Shown here piece after piece: positions 55,600 through 64,000 of a stretch of DNA of 64,000 nt. This DNA is from Magnolia sinica (lineage: Eukaryota; Streptophyta; Magnoliopsida; Magnoliales; Magnoliaceae). Location: assembly GCF_029962835.1 (NCBI RefSeq), contig NC_080583.1:67689158-67753157 (forward strand), read 5' to 3'. The notes under the pieces are model-generated. The model saw only the letters and a list, made by a program, of their open reading frames with translations, was not told the origin of the DNA and made no database searches. Within the stretch, counting starts at the first letter, position 1, and every line of letters begins with the position of its first letter. The translations under genes and the position numbers were made by a program.

Positions 55600-55608
55600 T
55601 TTAAATAT

Positions 55609-57216
55609 ATCATGAATATTTTATTATTTTTCTATAGAATTATAATAAATTTTTTTTTTTAATTTGCATTTTTTTTTTCCAATTAAATCTAGTTAGACCC
55701 AGTACTAGAAATCACGGGCTGTTGATTCAACAGTGCAGGTCTCGGCCACATAACGTGGGGCCCAGTTGTTGGTGAAACATTAGATCGTTGATCATTCACG
55801 CTTCCGAACATGGGCTGGATGGATGGACGGTTTAGATTATACTCTGAACATCGTGTCCTACTGCATCAGTAAGTCTCATCCACCGTTGGTTGCAGGATCC
55901 TGGCCTTCCAATCTTTCTTTTAAGCGGTTGCCCTTTTTTTATTTCTAGATTGAAAGGTTAGGATCTTCTAATCCGTGGTGGAGCCCATAAAATAAATGGT
56001 ATATTCAATGGGCATCCGAGTGCAGGATTCCATACATATGGTAGGCCCACTGCTTGGTAATCAGACATTCGTAATTATGGACCACCAATGGGGGTAGTTG
56101 GAAATCTCCCAATGGGAAGATCCTAACCCTTCAATCAGTAGCCTAGAAGGCTGGGTTAAGGAAAATACGGCAACAGTCAACATTCAACAGAAGGCCAGAG
56201 ATCAAAGGTTAGACCTTACCGTTTCAACCATCCATGGCCGGGCCCGTCAAATTAATGATCTAGATCATCAAACCATGGACCCCACATGATAATATTGTGG
56301 TTCAACACCCCTACTATTCCTCCAGGACTGTAGAAACGTGAGCCACGAATTGTACCATCATGGTGCATGAGCATCAGGACCGTCCATTCCTGTGGACGGG
56401 GCACCCCATAAATTTCAGATTGGAAAATCCTATTTCTCTAACTATTGAATAGATGGGAACTTGCAATTTGGAAGACTTCGGTGTTTACCATCGACTCTGG
56501 CCCATTGCAGTTATCTGATCATTTGATGGTCCACCAATCTGATATTCCTGCAGTTAAGGAAGCTAGTAAAGCTAGAAACAAGGCAAGCAATAGAAAGGCT
56601 GTCTAATAATAATTTTAAAAAAAAAAGGTGATTTCTCAAGTGCCACTTTCACTAAAATGCATTGCATTAAATTACAAAACTTCAATTTGAGGAACGTCCC
56701 TCCAAACGCACCCATGTCGGCATTGCCCATACCATGAATGATACATGCGTGCATGCATGTGTGTGTGTGTGTGTGTTACGGGGGAATACATAACAGTGTC
56801 GGTGGTGAACAATATGTTACATAACACACCCATTTCAAACATAGGTACTGTTGACGTGGTTTGGGACCTTGCGAATTACTCTCTCATTTTATTTTTTTTT
56901 AGGGGTCCTACAAGTATAACTCCATACACGAGGGTCCCGATGTTCTGATCAACACCGTTGATCTAATGGATCTTGTCCCCATCCTGCCTATCCTAAGACT
57001 TCTTTTAGTTGTCCACTAATAGAAATTGGAGCAATGAAGCCAAAATCCAATTAGTCCAGAGGAACGTAGAACCCAATGGGATTTCCTTGTGAGCATGTAC
57101 CCAACCTCGTTGATTCCTAAGCAAACACCACATAAATAATAATAAAACTTATCAGAGTCCTTTAAAAGTCGAACTCTTAACATCTTAAGATCCTTCCTTT
57201 TGGACCCCTTCTTCCA
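55609..57216. other. Intergenic DNA upstream of the repeat-protein gene
   Basis: Several stretches of GGTGGAGCCCATAAAATAAAT and CCATGGACCCCACATGATAA type repeat text (55740-56550), a (TG)n run at 56755-56776, and AT-rich DNA with TAATAATAAAAC near 57138, a possible TATA region about 75 bases before the ATG. No gene recognised. Confidence 0.5.
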
Positions 57217-58479
57217 ATGGAAGAGGCTTCAAACCAAAGGAAACTCCCACCACCTGATGCAATCTCAGAAGATAAGCACCCATCCATGGCCATCACCACA
57301 GTCCATCCCCATGCCCAGGCTCTCACGCCCATCTCAGGAACCTGGCCGGGTCGCACCACACTCTACGATCTTTACAAGCTCGAGACCACCCAAGAGGGCA
57401 GTTGGGCTCTATACAGCCCACCGCCCACAGAAAGCTCAGAAGAGAAGTGGCCATCCACAACCCATCTCCAGCAACAAACTCAAACCCCTGCATTGAGCCC
57501 TTGGAATGGAGGTAGCGAGCTCTATGATTCTTATGAGTTCAAAAGCATCACCCATGAGCTCAATCAAGCTCTCTACAACCCACCATCACAGGAAAGCTCA
57601 GCAGCGAAATGCCTACCAACAACCCCCACCACAATGTTACAGGCTCAAACCCCTAACAGGAGGTTGAGCCCCTGGAATGGACACAGCGTGCTCTATGATT
57701 CATTTGAGCTCAAGGCGGTTGCACAACAGTTCAATCATGCTATATGCACAGCCCAGGAAAATACATCCGTTGGCCCCACTGCAACCCATCCCCAGCTCCA
57801 GGTTCTAACAGCCATGCTGAGATCAAGAACTTCGAATGGACATAGCACGCTCTATGATTCTTACGAGCTTGAGACCATCACCCGAGAGCTTGGTCCAGCT
57901 CTGTACAACCTTCCGGACGAGGAAACCTCAGAAGAAAAGTGCCAATCGACAACCCATCTACAGCTACAAGTTCAAACCCCTGTTTCGAGGTTGAGCCCTT
58001 CAAACGGAGGTAGCATGCATCATGACTCTTACAAGCTCAGGGGCGTCATCCAAGAGCTTGATCAGGTTCCACATCACTCGCCAATGCAGAAAAGTACAGG
58101 AGAGAAGCAACTATCCGTGACTCCCACAAGGATGCATCTCCAGTTAAATGCTCGAACCCCCCTTTGGAGGTTGAGCCCTTGGAATGGAGGCAGCACGCTC
58201 TATGATTCATACGAGCTAAAAGCAGTAGCACAACAGCTTAATCGTGCCATACAAACCACCCGAACCTACCCTCATCAGCTAAGATCACCCTTCTACCCTT
58301 CCAGTCAACGTCTAGACCGCTTGTATAAAGAGAATGCCACAGCACCCAAGCGGGTGACCTGCCCACATGTTTCCTGGGGGCCCATTGATGCCAAGACCAG
58401 CAATAAGAGCACCCGAGGGATCGTGCCAAGGCTCTGGAAGAAGCTCAAACAGACCTTCTTGCCAAGTAAGCGGTCATGA
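57217..58479 (+). CDS. 420-residue protein of six LYDSYEL repeats in two three-repeat blocks
   Basis: Single-exon open frame, ATG 57217 to TGA 58477-58479. No function is known to me. Six repeats have LYD boxes at residues 49, 102, 159, 212, 268 and 328. The consensus is SPWNGGSTLYDSYEL followed by KAVAQQLNRAI or xITxELxxALY, then a Ser/Glu/Lys-rich linker with TTHLQLQxQTP. Repeats 1, 2, 3 resemble 4, 5, 6 respectively: 1 and 4 share LET and EEK..STTHLQ; 2 and 5 share TPT.M; 3 and 6 share LKAVAQQ.N.AI. After repeat 6 comes a unique tail with RLDRLYKENA and a basic end VPRLWKKLKQTFLPSKRS. No signal peptide or membrane segment. Repeat 5 has HHD for LYD. I recall single-copy plant proteins with a similar DSYEL plus WKK end, but cannot verify this. 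The intact frame through divergent repeats argues for selection. It converges on the minus-strand gene ending at 58871. Confidence 0.75.
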   Translation: MEEASNQRKLPPPDAISEDKHPSMAITTVHPHAQALTPISGTWPGRTTLYDLYKLETTQEGSWALYSPPPTESSEEKWPSTTHLQQQTQTPALSPWNGGSELYDSYEFKSITHELNQALYNPPSQESSAAKCLPTTPTTMLQAQTPNRRLSPWNGHSVLYDSFELKAVAQQFNHAICTAQENTSVGPTATHPQLQVLTAMLRSRTSNGHSTLYDSYELETITRELGPALYNLPDEETSEEKCQSTTHLQLQVQTPVSRLSPSNGGSMHHDSYKLRGVIQELDQVPHHSPMQKSTGEKQLSVTPTRMHLQLNARTPLWRLSPWNGGSTLYDSYELKAVAQQLNRAIQTTRTYPHQLRSPFYPSSQRLDRLYKENATAPKRVTCPHVSWGPIDAKTSNKSTRGIVPRLWKKLKQTFLPSKRS

Positions 58480-58870
58480 AGCACAAGTGCTTATGGTTAG
58501 TAATATTCCAAAGAATCAGTCGATGTAGATGTCACGTTATTCTGTTGTGCATGTCTACATGTATGCATGTATGTACACATGCATAAACATGTATGCATGT
58601 ATGTATATATGAGTGCGTATGCACATGAATGTTTACATGTATAAACCATGAAATGGAAATCAACCAACGAATTGCTGCCATAAACACCCCACGAGAATAT
58701 CATAGAATCGATGCAGTGAAGTGGGAGTCATTACATTATGAAACCATAAAATTTGGAAGAGCCATTATTGCTCTTAAAGAAAACGATCATACGCACCAAT
58801 CAAGATTTCTGTGGTGATGTTTTTTGACTGGAACGAAAACAAGCAAACCTGAGGGATGCAAGGGAGGGCT
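58480..58870. other. Spacer between convergent genes
   Basis: Holds the 3' ends of both genes. A repeated ACATGTATGCATGTATGTA phrase occupies 58557-58608. No separate gene. Confidence 0.6.
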
Positions 58871-59679
58871 CTAGGAAAGCCTGAGGGCCATTTCCTGGAG
58901 GAGGGCCCGCTTCTGAGAAGCATTGATGATTTTGTTGGTTTCGGCATTCTCCAGCACATCGGTGATAATAGCAGCTGCATGACCAAGTGGCTCCTCTGAT
59001 GCCCTCTTCAACATAAATGCCTTTTGACAAACACAACGAAATTAATCAGAACATCAAAGACCAGGGTGCAGTCACATACATGAGCATTCCACGTTGGTGT
59101 GTGCCTGTTCAAATGATATTTTACATTCATAGGGTACATTTGGATGCACAATCAAATTCAATTGAAATTATCATTCTAGTAGAGTAAAAATAGCCAAATT
59201 GCAGTTTGCCTGAGTCTGATCAATGATATGCAAGCACTTAGAAATTACATGGAAATTGCATACATGGCATACAAGTAATTCAAACTAAAATTTCCCAGTT
59301 ATAGGTCCTGGTTTAGATGTATCATAAACCAAAAATTACGGTTGTTTGATTACCTATCTGATAAGTGGGCATTTGTCAGATGGTAGAAAGGAAAAAAATA
59401 TAAAATGGTTCTATTTCGACATATAAGTGTCCACAAATCAAAGGTTAGGATTGCTCAACCAAACAAATATTGGGACTGCGACTTGGATGCAGTGGGTTCC
59501 ACAATTTAGACGGTTTTAATTTGAGTTAATGTATGCCACTTGTACAATCAAGTGTCATACTTCACCAGAGAATCAAATAATTCCCCTTTCTTAAGTATTC
59601 ATGTCAATGTTCAACTCTCCAACTTGTACTTACATCAGTTTCAAGTCGTACTTTCTTATCAGCAATTTGAGGCCTACTT
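58871..59679 (-). CDS. Last two exons of a minus-strand spliced gene
   Basis: Terminal exon 59020-58871 (minus) starts after TTGTGTTTGTCAAAAG, reads AFMLKRASEEPLGHAAAIIT, DVLENAETNKIINASQKRAL, LQEMALRLS and stops at TAG. The exon before it, 59679-59634, starts after CATAATGAG and ends GAAACTGAT/GTAAGTACAAG, a strong donor, encoding SRPQIADKKVRLETD in the matching phase. The joined text is amphipathic and helix-like, with codon use unlike the AT-rich surroundings. I do not recognise the family. Upstream exons should lie between 59700 and 62742. An alternative reading starts at an in-frame ATG at 59685, giving a 65-residue protein. Confidence 0.55.
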
Positions 59680-62600
59680 CTCATTATGAACAATAAGAAA
59701 CATCTTCAAATTTTGTCAGTTACCTCTTGACACATGAGCATCCAAACATGGGCACAAGAATAATTGTCATTGAGTATTATATGTACACTAGGCCAACATG
59801 CACCCCAAAACACAGCCACATGTGCCAACCTGACATATGTGCTGGACAAGGACCCGCAATAGAGATTATCTGGCCCAAAAATCAGATTTTCCTCTCATAA
59901 TCTAGGCCACAAGTACGGGAAAGCAAGACCACTGGACACTCTCCACTGTTTCTGTCATCAAGCTCACCTAGTGAGTTGGCTAACCTGATTTTATGTCAGG
60001 TCATCTACACGACGGAGTCCACCTGATGTACAGCTCAGATGTCCCACAAAGATGCCAGGTTGGATTGTGTGTCACCATATAGGGAGTTGCAGAAATGGGC
60101 TATGAGACTGCAACGTCTTAATGTATAAGTAGACTTATGATGATGACAGGGCCAGGAGAAGAAGCTGTAAGGCAGTTTTCAATTGACACCGGTTTTACCC
60201 AAGTAGATTAAAAAAATTTACTAAGCCACTAATGCCTCAAAAGTTTGCGATCTCTATGAAGTATAGAAATCTAGGGTTCAATTTGGCTTGTTCGGATTGA
60301 TGGAATCCAAAAAGTAGATGTGGAAAGGAAAAGTCACATATGAGGAAAACCGTAGATAAGGAAATTCATGGAAAAGAATCCTAAAAAGGTTTTTGGTTTT
60401 AGCAAATGTGATTTCCAAGGAAAAATAGAAGAACAAAATGTGGGTATTTTCTCTATTAAAAAAAAAAAAAAAGGAAAACAAGTTTATTAGGTTTTTGGGA
60501 GGAAAGGGAAATCACCCTTTTTTAAGAAAAACTGTTTTCCAAAAGTTACTTTATTGTCACAATCAGTGAAAATGTCACATATATGGAAAATGTTTTCTTT
60601 TCCATGGAAGAAAACAAGATTCCACCAATCCAAACAAATATAGAAAATCCAAAGGTGGGTTGCTTGGATGCCTGGAAGTCAGTTACAAGGGAAGTCAAGA
60701 TACTATACTTGTAAGTTGGGTTGGAGGAGGAAGACTTTTAGGAAGTTGGATTATTGTTGTTTAGATTGCAAATCTAGAGTTACAAGGAACCCAAGAATTT
60801 GTGTATGGATGTCATGATCCTGGAATTCATAAAATGATAGGTTTCTCAGTTGAGGTGATGGAGAGATTGAGAAAGAGGGAAAGAGTACGAGAGGGAGATG
60901 GGGTTTGGGGGTAGGGGTGCATGGAAGAGGAAATGCAAAAGTTTGCAGGTTATGAAGAGAGAGAAGGAAAGAAACCAAAAAGATAAAAAGAAAAAAGAAA
61001 GAAGAAAAAAACAAGAAAGAAAAGAAAAGAAAAAAAGAAAGAAAGAAAAGAAGGGTCAACGAGATAAAGACTTCCACAGTTTCGAACTCATCCAAAGAAG
61101 TGAAGTCAGCTAAGTTTGCATAACCAGACTTATGGGCAATTGGGTTCTAAATACCTATATGAGGCATAAAAGAGCTCTCTCTTGATTGCTCTCTCCTATA
61201 ATGAATCTAATGAGACAGCTGACTCTCCTTAAGGGAAAGGGATGTCTATACATTATTTGTAGACGAATTACAGGGTACTAAAGAGTGTGCATGTGGAGCA
61301 CATTGTATAGTGATCTCGACTACTGATCTGGTCAGCCCCACAGTCAATGAGGCATGCCATGGCAGTTCCCAGATTGTGAGGTACAACCCCTTCTATCAGA
61401 TGCCCACAAGTTGACAACTAAGGAAAAGATATAGCAATACCGGGATGTGTGCCATTGAAAGACAAATCCAGAAATTATAAAGATATATTTTTTTTAATAT
61501 TATTTATGAGGTTATATTATCATCATATGTTTCATTCATATTCATGAGTTATACTTGATTGTATACTATGGTGATGAACCATAAAAGTCCATCATGGATA
61601 TTTTATTGAGCTATGTGCATATGGGTGAGCCTATGACACGGGAGAGAAATAGCTCAAGGAACCTTGTCCATGAAAAGTAATGTTCACAACCACCATGTGC
61701 TTGGGCTAACACGTGTGTGGTTGTCATAGGACTTGATAACAGTTAAAATAGTGTTTCTTTGTCTCGGGTAATTTAAGGACTCACATCAGTACATGAGTAT
61801 GCACAACATCTTTGTTGGCATATTGAACAGTGGATTATGTGAGGAATGCTCTTAGGATATGCTTCATTTTTTGGCTTGTGCCCTAAAATTATCTAATAAA
61901 ATGGATGGACAGAGTGGATCAAATACATAAATCATGGTGGGCCCCATAGAGTTTGCTCAGTACGCAATTCGCTTCCGTTCTGGCGCGGTTTGGGTGGATC
62001 CCAAAATCTACTGAGGTCAGTGGATCCCTAATTGTGGGACCCACTGTGAAGTATGCGCCTTACATCTACACTGTCCATCATATATGACCGCTCATTTTAG
62101 TGCGTGATCCAAAAAATGAACCAGATTCAAATCTTCAGTGGACCACACCACAGGAAACTATGTGAATTGAACGCATACCATCAAAAACTTAATGGGGGCC
62201 ACATAAATTTTGAATCAAGTTGATATTTGTTTTATCCCTTCATCCATGCCTTTGTATATTTACGAAAAGGTTTGATGATAAATACACATCACTATGGCCC
62301 CTGGGAAGGTTTCAACAATGAAAATCATTATTCTCATTGTTTCTTGTGGTGTGGTCCACTAGAGTTGTGGATATGCTTTAATTTTGCGATTTGCCCCTAA
62401 AATTAGCTGGAAAAATGAATGGACGGGGTGGATAAATCACATACATTCACGGTGGGCCCAAAGAGTTTACCTAGTACGCTAAAGCGTACCATGCAGTCCG
62501 CTTCCAGAATTCTGAAGCATTAAAAAAAAACAAAAAAAAGGTGGGGGGGGTTGCGATTTTGTTTGCGAAGAGGGGTTTTCGCCGAAGAAAGGGGTATTTT

Positions 62601-62742
62601 CGATTAAGGGTTTCAAGACCCTAAATCCAACAGGAATCAGAAAGAAATCTTCTAAAATCCTCGATTTTTTGCCAAAATCATGTATTTGTGACATCAATCT
62701 TCCAATCGAACGAAGAAAAGGGAAATTTTCAGATTTTTTTAC
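59680..62742 (-). other. Presumed introns of the minus-strand gene
   Basis: Contains a purine-rich AAAGAAAGAAAA tract (60950-61060), a degraded GGGCCCAC half-unit (61855-61955) and a complete copy (62025-62475). No other confident exon was found. Confidence 0.4.
62025..62475. mobile_element. Palindromic GGGCCCAC-family MITE
   Basis: Left arm TTGTGGGACCCACTGTGAAG, ACACTGTCCATC; centre TTTTGAATCAAGTTGATATT and ATGCCTTTGTATATTTACG; right arm GAATGGACGGGGTGGATAAA, TTCACGGTGGGCCCAAAGAG. Both ends carry TAGTACGC/AGTACGC-like text next to CCGCTTCC. One of the best preserved copies in the window. Confidence 0.75.
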
Positions 62743-62811
62743 CTCTATCGAAGACGAGAGCTGTAGATTAATGCCCACGAGATTCTCTTCTTCCGAGTTC
62801 TGATCAACCAT
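62743..62811 (-). CDS. Possible first exon of the minus-strand gene
   Basis: The minus strand reads ATG GTT GAT CAG ... encoding MVDQNSEEENLVGINLQLSS-SIE, then a donor GAG/GTAAAA. Following text (TTCGTTCGATTGGAAG..., GGATTTAGGGTCTTGAAACC) looks like a first intron. Linking it to the exons at 58871-59679 is inference. A 36-bp candidate middle exon (DHDIHTQILGFL, near 60783-60818, with TTCCAG acceptor and GTAACT donor) was seen but not confirmed. Confidence 0.35.
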
Positions 62812-62849
62812 CAACCAGGTTTACCAAATCAAAGTTTTTTTTTTTTTTT

Positions 62850-63002
62850 TTTTTCGCTTATTACATATTTGTCGCCAAGAATCCATAATTATTGATGATA
62901 TCATCAATATTTCGTCGATAATCCAGAGAGAAACGAAGAATTGGGGTTTCGGTGTCGCTAATCTAGCGACACCGATATTATTGGCGATATTATCGACATT
63001 TC
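62850..63002. repeat. ATATCG-rich repeat with short inverted parts
   Basis: GATATCATCAATATTTCGTCGATAATCC is mirrored by CGATATTATTGGCGATATTATCG and GCTAATCTAGCGACACCGA. Looks like part of a dispersed or satellite-like repeat; no coding sense. Confidence 0.45.
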
Positions 63003-63800
63003 GTCTGCAATGCGAACACTGGAAGTAAGTGAAAAACAGATAGAAGAGGATATTGAAGATTTGGAAGTGGATGACCCAATAATATGCACGACGTAGCAAA
63101 AGAGTCGTGCAGCTATGTTGGATCCAAAAAGAGGGGCAGATTTCATGCAAAGTCTGGCTCAGGGGAAGAGTACGAGTAGTAGCAGCAAGACCAAGACGGA
63201 TGATCATAGTAGTGGTGATGCACCATACGTTGGTCCCACTTCTGGTGTTGCTCAGCACACCATACTATCGTCTACAAATTGCGAGGCCGATGAGCATCAA
63301 CGAGGTACACGAGGTCGGACTTATGAGTCCACTGAGTCACGATAGAACCAATGAGAGGAGGTTGGCTCTAGTAGTGCACCGGGAAGTCTGGAACATCAGC
63401 AGGCTTATGGTCCCGGGCATTATGGATATTCTTATGGCCAATGGGATTACAATTATACGAAGCCTATTCCGTCACATGCATGTTAAAGTAGTCCTCCTGA
63501 TCCACATGTTCCATATGATTATAGATATCCGGATTCAAATCCAAGTTATTCATCACAGACACATTCTCAATCTCAACAACCCGAGTACGGGCACCAGTAT
63601 GGCTATTCGACAAGCACTAGTGGATATCCTTACATGGGATCGGAGTCGTTGCTTAGTTAGGATCAGTCATTCTCTAGTTTCGTTGACTTGGGTTTTCCCT
63701 CTGGCACTGGATATTATGGATATGCAGCACCTATTCCACAATCACAGCCTAATGGTGACGAGGACGTGGAGGTCAAGCAACCACAACAAAGTAAATTTTC
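63003..63800 (+). pseudogene. Broken Tyr/Ser/Gln/Gly-rich coding remnant, possibly a hAT transposase tail
   Basis: In one frame from 63018, VSEKQIEEDIEDLEVDDPII then a stop, then RAAMLDPKRGADFMQSLAQG and a Ser/Thr-rich stretch to 63343. After a frame change: QQAYGPGHYGYSYGQW, DYRYPDSNPSYSSQTHSQSQ, GHQYGYSTSTSGYPYMG, DVEVKQPQQSKFSF-stop near 63806. Low complexity and stops show a decayed gene. SEKQIEED followed by an acidic DP region is reminiscent of C-terminal tails of plant BED-finger/hAT transposases, but the diagnostic dimerisation domain is not in view. 63807-64000 shows nothing further. Confidence 0.35.
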
Positions 63801-64000
63801 ATTTTAGTGGTGACTCAGGAGTTTTATTAAAGTATACTTTTTTGAAATATTATTTACATTTAAGGTAAGTATTTCTATACCCATTACCCACATATTCACC
63901 AAGCAAGCACACATTTGACACTATTGAACTTACGCTTAAAATAACTCCCCTGACAACCAATCAAGTAATCCTTAATCAAGTTATAAGCGAGTAAATCAAA

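Noticed and set aside
59685..59760. Donor-like GTAACT at 59722 (minus) with an upstream exon
   Set aside because: It would leave an intron of only about 42 bases before the 59679 acceptor, too short for a plant intron.
60751..61113. Frames of 71-114 codons in the AAAGAAAGAAAA tract
   Set aside because: Low-complexity purine tract; only a possible 36-bp exon at its edge is kept as a note.

Overview
The window is plant nuclear DNA. It has spliced genes with GT/AG introns, long AT and TC microsatellites, chromovirus, Athila-like and copia retrotransposons, and L1-type LINE sequence. A dispersed non-coding repeat built around GGGCCCAC...TGATGTATGTGTT...TCCACRCCGTCCATC occurs many times; as I recall it is common in magnoliid genomes (Magnolia, Liriodendron and laurel relatives), so a magnoliid is my best inference. 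About two thirds of the window is retroelement or other repeat.

Layout. 830-4259 (+): ten 3' exons of a family-1 beta-glucosidase whose first exons lie left of the window. 4260-9512: non-coding, with a hAT-like MITE that has an empty paralogous site nearby, a 319-bp tandem duplication and a foldback repeat. 9513-33490: a 24-kb composite. An outer chromovirus (Tekay/Del-like) lies on the minus strand, with about 3.16-kb LTRs, decayed gag and pol, a chromodomain-like tail and an extra ORF ahead of gag. Inside it lies a plus-strand non-autonomous element with about 5-kb LTRs and only 406 bp of internal DNA. 34349-36640 (+): remnant of an Athila-like gypsy pol. 36932-46815 (+): a copia (SIRE-like) element with gag but no recognisable pol, interrupted by a probable solo LTR that itself holds a 5'-truncated LINE (17-bp target duplication) and by a second solo LTR (5-bp target duplication). 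46816-49402: a truncated relative of the inner chromovirus LTR. 49403-57216: non-coding DNA with foldback repeats and a Mutator-like non-autonomous element with a perfect 9-bp target duplication.

57217-58479 (+): an intact 420-residue ORF made of six LYDSYEL repeats, which fall into a duplicated block of three; I consider it the most interesting gene here. Converging on it is a minus-strand spliced gene (58871 to about 62811) of which I can support the two last exons and, less surely, a first exon. The right edge (63003-63800) holds a broken, Tyr/Ser/Gln/Gly-rich coding remnant, possibly a hAT transposase tail.

The host genes (beta-glucosidase, repeat protein, minus-strand gene) show no functional link. 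The middle 40 kb reads as a record of successive nested insertions.
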